From Clostridia bacterium (lineage in GTDB: Bacteria; Bacillota; DSM-521; Neomoorellales; SLTJ01): a stretch of DNA of 10,694 bases. The stretch lies in the NCBI GenBank assembly GCA_014360105.1, contig JACIYD010000026.1:1-10694 (forward strand). The letters are read 5' to 3'. The position numbers and the translations under genes were made by a program. The notes below the pieces were generated by a model. That model was not told the DNA's origin. It did not search any database and saw only the letters and a program-made list of their open reading frames with translations. Shown here one piece after another: positions 7,518 through 10,694 of this stretch. How positions within the stretch are numbered: position 1 is the first letter of the stretch; each line of letters opens with the position of its first letter.

Positions 7518-8465
7518 TTGCTGGAGATCGAAAAGCCGCGGATCAACTGCGTCGAGCTCAGTGCCGACCGGCGCTACGGCCGCTATGTGGTGGAGCCGTT
7601 GGAAAGGGGCTACGGGATCACTCTGGGCAATGCCCTGCGCCGGGTGCTCTTGTCGTCCTTGCCGGGCGCCGCCGTGACCCAGGTAAAGATCGACGGGGTG
7701 CTGCACGAGTTTTCCACGATTCCCGGCGTCGTTGAAGATACCACCGACCTCATCCTCAACCTCAAAGGCGTCTGCTTCAAAATGTACGGTGACGGGCCGA
7801 AAACGGTTCGCATTGAGGCGCAAGGCCCGGGAGAGGTCAAGGCAGGCGACATCATTTGCGACGCCGATGTTGAGGTCCTCAATCCCGACTGGCATCTTGC
7901 CACCCTGGAAAGTGACGGCCGCCTGGTCATGGAGCTGACGGTGGAAAAGGGTCGCGGCTACACGCCCGCGGAGCGGAACAAGCGGGACGGCGAGGCCATC
8001 GGCGTGATCCCCGTAGATTCCATTTTTACCCCCGTCCCCCGGGTAAATTACCGCGTAGAGAATACGCGCGTCGGCCAGGTGACCGATTACGATAAATTGA
8101 TCCTTGAGGTCTGGACCAACGGAAGCCTGGAGCCGGGGGAGGCGGTAAGCGCGGCGGCAAAGATTATGACCGACTACCTTAAGCTGTTCCTCTCCCTGAC
8201 CGACAACCTGGGTGAGGAACTGACCATGGTAGACAAGGGCGACAGCCGCCACGACCGCATCCTCAATATGAGCATCGAAGACCTTGACCTTTCGGTGCGT
8301 TCCTATAACTGTCTGAAACGCGCGGGAATCAATACGGTGCAGGAACTCGTCCAGCGCAGCGAAGAAGACATGATGAAGGTGCGCAATCTGGGCAAGAAAT
8401 CGCTGGAGGAAGTGGCGCAGAAGCTGGCCGAACTGGGTTTATCCCTCCGCAAGTCCGACGATTAG
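7518..8465 (+). CDS. rpoA: DNA-directed RNA polymerase subunit alpha
   Basis: RpoA (315 residues, normal Gram-positive length) dimerises to start RNA polymerase assembly and contacts promoter UP elements and activators. The N-terminal domain (about 1-230) shows [20 protein letters not shown] (26-45), [19 protein letters not shown] and the [23 protein letters not shown] segment. After a short linker the C-terminal domain (about 250-310) shows [20 protein letters not shown] and [12 protein letters not shown], including the conserved DNA-binding arginine in SVRSYNCLK. The TTG start at 7518 has AAGGAGG (7504-7510) 7 nt upstream and gives the usual MLEIEKPRI start. It is followed by an atypically long 125-nt spacer before rplQ. 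Confidence 0.98.
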   Translation: MLEIEKPRINCVELSADRRYGRYVVEPLERGYGITLGNALRRVLLSSLPGAAVTQVKIDGVLHEFSTIPGVVEDTTDLILNLKGVCFKMYGDGPKTVRIEAQGPGEVKAGDIICDADVEVLNPDWHLATLESDGRLVMELTVEKGRGYTPAERNKRDGEAIGVIPVDSIFTPVPRVNYRVENTRVGQVTDYDKLILEVWTNGSLEPGEAVSAAAKIMTDYLKLFLSLTDNLGEELTMVDKGDSRHDRILNMSIEDLDLSVRSYNCLKRAGINTVQELVQRSEEDMMKVRNLGKKSLEEVAQKLAELGLSLRKSDD

Positions 8466-8477
8466 AGTATTCGGTGG

Positions 8478-8557
8478 CCCGTCGCTCCAGAATGGAGGCG
8501 GGAAATTGCAGGGGGCGGGCCTGGGATTTGCTCCAAGCGACTTGCAGTCCTAAGCCC
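8478..8557 (+). other. Probable structured RNA element in the rpoA-rplQ spacer
   Basis: The 125-nt spacer (8466-8590) can form two stem-loops. The first pairs CCCG (8478-8481) with CGGG (8499-8502) and CTCCA (8485-8489) with TGGAG (8493-8497) around a GAA loop. The second is a 10-position helix, 8517-8526 with 8548-8557, with one C-A mismatch and one G-U pair. It encloses two mutually exclusive small hairpins: 8528-8532 with 8536-8540, or CAAG 8534-8537 with CTTG 8541-8544. No T tract follows, so a terminator is unlikely. The element ends about 17 nt before the rplQ ribosome-binding site, a place where r-protein leader control could act; that role is an inference from position and pairing only. 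Confidence 0.45.
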
Positions 8558-8574
8558 TCAGAAAATGGAAGTTC

Positions 8575-8580
8575 GGAGGA
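8575..8580 (+). promoter_or_regulatory. Shine-Dalgarno sequence that fixes the rplQ start
   Basis: GGAGGA at 8575-8580 lies 10 nt before TTG 8591. The alternative in-frame GTG at 8474 has no purine-rich site in front of it, so this site supports the shorter rplQ product. Confidence 0.7.
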
Positions 8581-8590
8581 GTGGCGAGGT

Positions 8591-8929
8591 TTGAGTTACC
8601 GTAAGTTAGGTCGGCGGAGCGACCACCGCCGTGCCATGCTGCGCAATCTGGTGACCTCCCTGCTGCGGGAGGGCCGCCTTGAAACGACCGAGACCAGGGC
8701 GAAGGAGTTGCGCCGCCTGGCGGAAAAAATGATCACCCTGGGCAAGCAAGGTGATCTTCACGCGCGGCGCCAGGCCCTGGCTTTCCTGCTGGATGAAACG
8801 GTGGTGAAAAAAGTCTTCGAGGAGTTGGGGCCTCGCTACCGTGAACGGCCGGGAGGTTATACGCGGGTGATCAAGACGGACATCCGGCGGGGCGACGGTT
8901 CGCCCATGGCGGTGGTGGAACTGGTTTAA
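8591..8929 (+). CDS. rplQ: 50S ribosomal protein L17
   Basis: L17 (112 residues from this start; typical 112-120) lies near the peptide-exit tunnel of the 50S subunit. It starts [20 protein letters not shown], continues with [20 protein letters not shown] and ends [14 protein letters not shown], all typical of the family. The frame is open upstream to a GTG at 8474, which would add 39 residues rich in Ser, Gly and Cys with no L17 resemblance. The TTG at 8591 matches the conserved N-terminus and has GGAGGA upstream, so it is preferred. Automated annotation could report the longer form. It is 17 nt before ecfA1. Confidence 0.93.
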   Translation: MSYRKLGRRSDHRRAMLRNLVTSLLREGRLETTETRAKELRRLAEKMITLGKQGDLHARRQALAFLLDETVVKKVFEELGPRYRERPGGYTRVIKTDIRRGDGSPMAVVELV

Positions 8930-8946
8930 GGCCGGGGGCGAGGACC

Positions 8947-9777
8947 GTGCTCTTGGCGCAAGATCTGGTTTATGCCTTTCCGGGACAGCAGGAGGCAAAG
9001 GCTGCTCTTAACGGGGCAAGCCTGCGCCTGTTACCCGGGGAAATCGTCTGCCTGGTGGGCCCTAACGGTTGCGGCAAGTCCACGCTGGCGCGAAACTTAA
9101 ACGGGCTTCTTTTGCCGCGTGCGGGCCGCGTGCTGGTAGACGGTTTGGATACGGCAAACCCGGATGAGCGCTGGCAGGTGCGCTGCCGCGTCGGCGTGGT
9201 TGGGCCCGATCCCGAGAGTCAACTGGTCGCCACCTTGGTCGAGGAAGAAATCGCTTTTGGGCCCGCCAATCTCAATTTATCCCCCGCAGAAGTCAAGCGG
9301 CGGGTAGAGGTGGCGCTGCGGCGTACCGGCAGCGAGGCGCTGGCCGGCAAGGCCGTGCCTTCGCTCTCCGCAGGAGAGAAGCAAAAGGTGGTCTTGACCG
9401 CCGTGCTGGCGATGGAGCCGCGGTACCTCATCCTGGACGAAGCTACGGTGCTGCTTGCGCCCGGCGCCCGCCGTGCCCTGCTCGAGCTTTGCCGCAAGCT
9501 GGCCCGGGAAGAGGGTTTGGGCATTCTCATCATGACCCACACCGGCGAGGAGTTCGTGCTCGCCGACCGGATCCTGGTAATGCAGCAGGGCCGCATTTGT
9601 GCTGCTTTGGCTCCGGCCGAAATCCTGGCCCGGCGGGACGATTTCTCCCGTCTTGGTCTGGCCTGGCCGCCGGAGGCGGAAATGGTGGAGCGGCTGGTGC
9701 GCGCCGGTTATCCTCTTCCGGCCCGGCCGGCGACCGCAGAAGAGGTGGGCGAAATTCTTTGCTCCTTGAACTTGTAG
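8947..9777 (+). CDS. ecfA1: Energy-coupling factor transporter ATPase EcfA1 (motifs partly degenerate)
   Basis: This is an ABC-type ATPase (276 residues) of an energy-coupling factor (ECF) transporter; with EcfA2 and the membrane protein EcfT it powers uptake of vitamins or metal ions through substrate-binding S components. Walker A is GPNGCGKST (38-46), Walker B LILDEAT (161-167, with Asp164 and Glu165), and the switch His is 198. The ECF-type stretch SQLVATLVEEEIAFGPANL (91-109) is clear. Three motifs depart from consensus: the Q-loop position, Gln in the usual VFQNPDNQ, reads VGPDPESQ with Pro87; the signature is LSAGE (140-144) rather than LSGGQ; the D-loop has Ala171 in place of Asp. The GTG start has GGGGG 9 nt upstream. 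The end overlaps ecfA2 by 19 nt. Confidence 0.9.
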   Translation: MLLAQDLVYAFPGQQEAKAALNGASLRLLPGEIVCLVGPNGCGKSTLARNLNGLLLPRAGRVLVDGLDTANPDERWQVRCRVGVVGPDPESQLVATLVEEEIAFGPANLNLSPAEVKRRVEVALRRTGSEALAGKAVPSLSAGEKQKVVLTAVLAMEPRYLILDEATVLLAPGARRALLELCRKLAREEGLGILIMTHTGEEFVLADRILVMQQGRICAALAPAEILARRDDFSRLGLAWPPEAEMVERLVRAGYPLPARPATAEEVGEILCSLNL

Positions 9778-10571
9778 ATGTCAGCTATCACTATCCCTTG
9801 GGACCGGCGGCCCTGAAGGGAATAAGCCTGCGCCTGCAAGCAGGAGAAAGGGTTGCCTTGATCGGTCCCAACGGTGCGGGCAAGACGACGCTCCTGCTCC
9901 ATTTTAACGGTCTCCTTACACCCACCGGGGGGCACGTTTTTTGGGAAGGCCAGGCGGTCGCCGCACCCGGCTTCGACCGAGCGGCCTGGCGCCGGCAGGT
10001 GGGCTTCATCTTCCAGTCGCCGTGCCACCAATTGTTCGGCGAGACCGTGGCCGCAGAAGTCGCCTTTGGCTTGCGGCAGTTGAAGCTGGCACCCGCAGAG
10101 ATTGCCGTGCGCACACGCGAGGCCATGGCCGCCGTTGGGCTGGTCGATGCGGCACTGCTGGCACGCTCGCCTTTCACCTTGAGTTATGGCGAACAAAGGC
10201 GGGTTGCCCTGGCTGCCGTACTGGCGATGCGGCCGCGGTTATTGGTTTTGGACGAAGCAACCGCCGGCCTCGATGCCCGGGCCACCCAGGATCTCTTGGC
10301 GCTCCTCGACCGGCTGGCGGAAAGAGGCACCGCGGTAATTCTGGCCACCCACGACCTCGAGGTGGCCCGCTGGGCGGAGAGGGTATTGGTCCTGGCAGAG
10401 GGGCGTCTGGTGGGTGACGGTAGGGCGCAGGAAGTGTTACAGGATACGGAGTTTCTCGCACGGTTCGGGTTGGAGGCGCCTGCTTCCTACCGGCTGGTGC
10501 ACTATCTGGCGGAACACGGCCGGCCGGAGCTGGCGCACGCGGTGAGCCGGTTGCTGGCGAACGGCACCTAG
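9759..10571 (+). CDS. ecfA2: Energy-coupling factor transporter ATPase EcfA2
   Basis: This is the second ABC ATPase (270 residues) of the ECF module. Motifs are near consensus: Walker A GPNGAGKTT (36-44), Q-loop FQSPCHQLF (85-93), signature LSYGEQRR (141-148), Walker B LLVLDEATAGLD (161-172) with an intact D-loop Asp172, and switch His198 (ATHD). The family start (I/L-ELVDVSYHYP) is reached from TTG 9759, which overlaps the end of ecfA1 by 19 nt; AGAGGTG (9741-9747) lies 11 nt before it. The open frame extends far upstream inside ecfA1 to 9489, but that part is a shadow. The exact start codon is moderately certain. In many clostridia ecfT follows; no EcfT-like start is seen here. Confidence 0.92.
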   Translation: MLLELVDVSYHYPLGPAALKGISLRLQAGERVALIGPNGAGKTTLLLHFNGLLTPTGGHVFWEGQAVAAPGFDRAAWRRQVGFIFQSPCHQLFGETVAAEVAFGLRQLKLAPAEIAVRTREAMAAVGLVDAALLARSPFTLSYGEQRRVALAAVLAMRPRLLVLDEATAGLDARATQDLLALLDRLAERGTAVILATHDLEVARWAERVLVLAEGRLVGDGRAQEVLQDTEFLARFGLEAPASYRLVHYLAEHGRPELAHAVSRLLANGT

Positions 10572-10663
10572 CGTAAAGAACAACGCGAGTGCCCCACGCG
10601 GCATCCGCCCACAACAAAGGCAAAGATATGCCAAATACTGGAAGTTTGGAGGAGGAGACAGCC
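10572..10663. other. 92-nt gap after ecfA2
   Basis: This spacer is longer than most others in the window. I see only very short inverted repeats (for example GCGG 10598-10601 with CCGC 10605-10608), no T-tract terminator and no convincing -35/-10 pair. It ends in the purine-rich GGAGGAGGAG (10648-10657) that serves the next gene. An ATG at 10628, in frame with that gene, has only a weak AAAGG upstream. Confidence 0.5.
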
Positions 10664-10694
10664 TTGCCACTGGTGCCCACAGCCGTCCATCTCG
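10664..10694 (+). CDS. Start of an unidentified protein (N-terminal fragment)
   Basis: TTG at 10664 lies 8 nt after GGAGG (10651-10655) within a GGAGGAGGAG repeat and opens a frame reading MPLVPTAVHL up to the window edge. The ribosome-binding site is excellent, so a real gene start is likely. Ten residues are not enough to identify it. They do not resemble the usual EcfT N-terminus (a tight-turn region with LHRLDPRTK-like sequence) expected at this place in many Firmicutes, although a short divergent N-terminus cannot be excluded. An in-frame ATG at 10628 would add 12 residues. Confidence 0.55.
   Translation, partial: MPLVPTAVHL

Noticed and set aside
7149..8252. 367-codon open frame on the - strand opposite rpsD and rpoA
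   Set aside because: It lies entirely antisense to two certain core genes, has no recognisable domain and is the kind of shadow frame common in GC-rich coding DNA.
8478..8502. Possible transcription terminator after rpoA
   Set aside because: The stem is short and interrupted, and no T tract follows; ending transcription before rplQ would also break the usual operon.
8474..8590. 39-residue N-terminal extension of L17 from GTG 8474
   Set aside because: No ribosome-binding site at that GTG, no resemblance to L17, and a conserved L17 start with GGAGGA lies at 8591.
9489..9758. 90-residue N-terminal extension of EcfA2
   Set aside because: This is an out-of-frame reading of ecfA1; the ABC domain starts at 9759 with the usual family N-terminus.
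1..10694. Mobile elements, CRISPR repeats, tRNA or rRNA genes, toxin-antitoxin or defence genes
   Set aside because: None seen on either strand; the window is filled by housekeeping genes with only short spacers.

Overview
This window is a long, tightly packed stretch of the conserved bacterial ribosomal-protein supercluster (the distal spc operon followed by the alpha operon). All genes lie on the + strand. The DNA is visibly GC-rich. Gene order (rpsN-rpsH-rplF-rplR-rpsE-rpmD-rplO-secY-adk-map-KOW protein-infA-rpmJ-rpsM-rpsK-rpsD-rpoA-rplQ-ecfA1-ecfA2), rpsD inside the alpha operon, the KOW-domain gene between map and infA, and the ECF ATPase pair after rplQ all point to a Firmicute. Together with the zinc-binding forms of S14, L36, S4 and adenylate kinase and the many GTG/TTG starts, I infer a GC-rich, possibly thermophilic member of the Clostridia (Moorella/Desulfotomaculum-like). 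The genus is not determined.

Layout. 1-2620: the end of rpsN (S14, type Z), then S8, L6, L18, S5, L30 and L15, separated by 0-19 nt. 2621-5356: secY (protein export channel), adk (adenylate kinase) and map (methionine aminopeptidase). 5372-6061: a small KOW-domain protein that overlaps infA, then infA (IF1) and rpmJ (L36), the last two separated by a strong GC hairpin. 6074-8929: S13, S11, S4, RNA polymerase alpha and L17, with an unusually long (125 nt) and probably structured spacer before rplQ. 8947-10571: two overlapping ABC ATPases of an energy-coupling factor vitamin/metal transporter. From 10572 there is a 92-nt gap, then the first codons of an unidentified gene that runs off the window.

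The genes together supply ribosome assembly, translation initiation, nascent-chain processing (Map), membrane export (SecY), nucleotide balance (Adk), transcription (RpoA) and micronutrient uptake (EcfA1/A2). Nearly every gene has its own Shine-Dalgarno sequence, and I saw no convincing internal promoter or intrinsic terminator, so the whole window may be read as one transcript.

This is mostly ordinary core genome. I found no mobile element, CRISPR array or clear new system. The points that merit a second look are the structured rpoA-rplQ spacer, the EcfA1 subunit lacking consensus ATPase residues, the infA-rpmJ hairpin, an out-of-frame start with a strong ribosome-binding site ahead of adk, and the unidentified gene where ecfT would often be.
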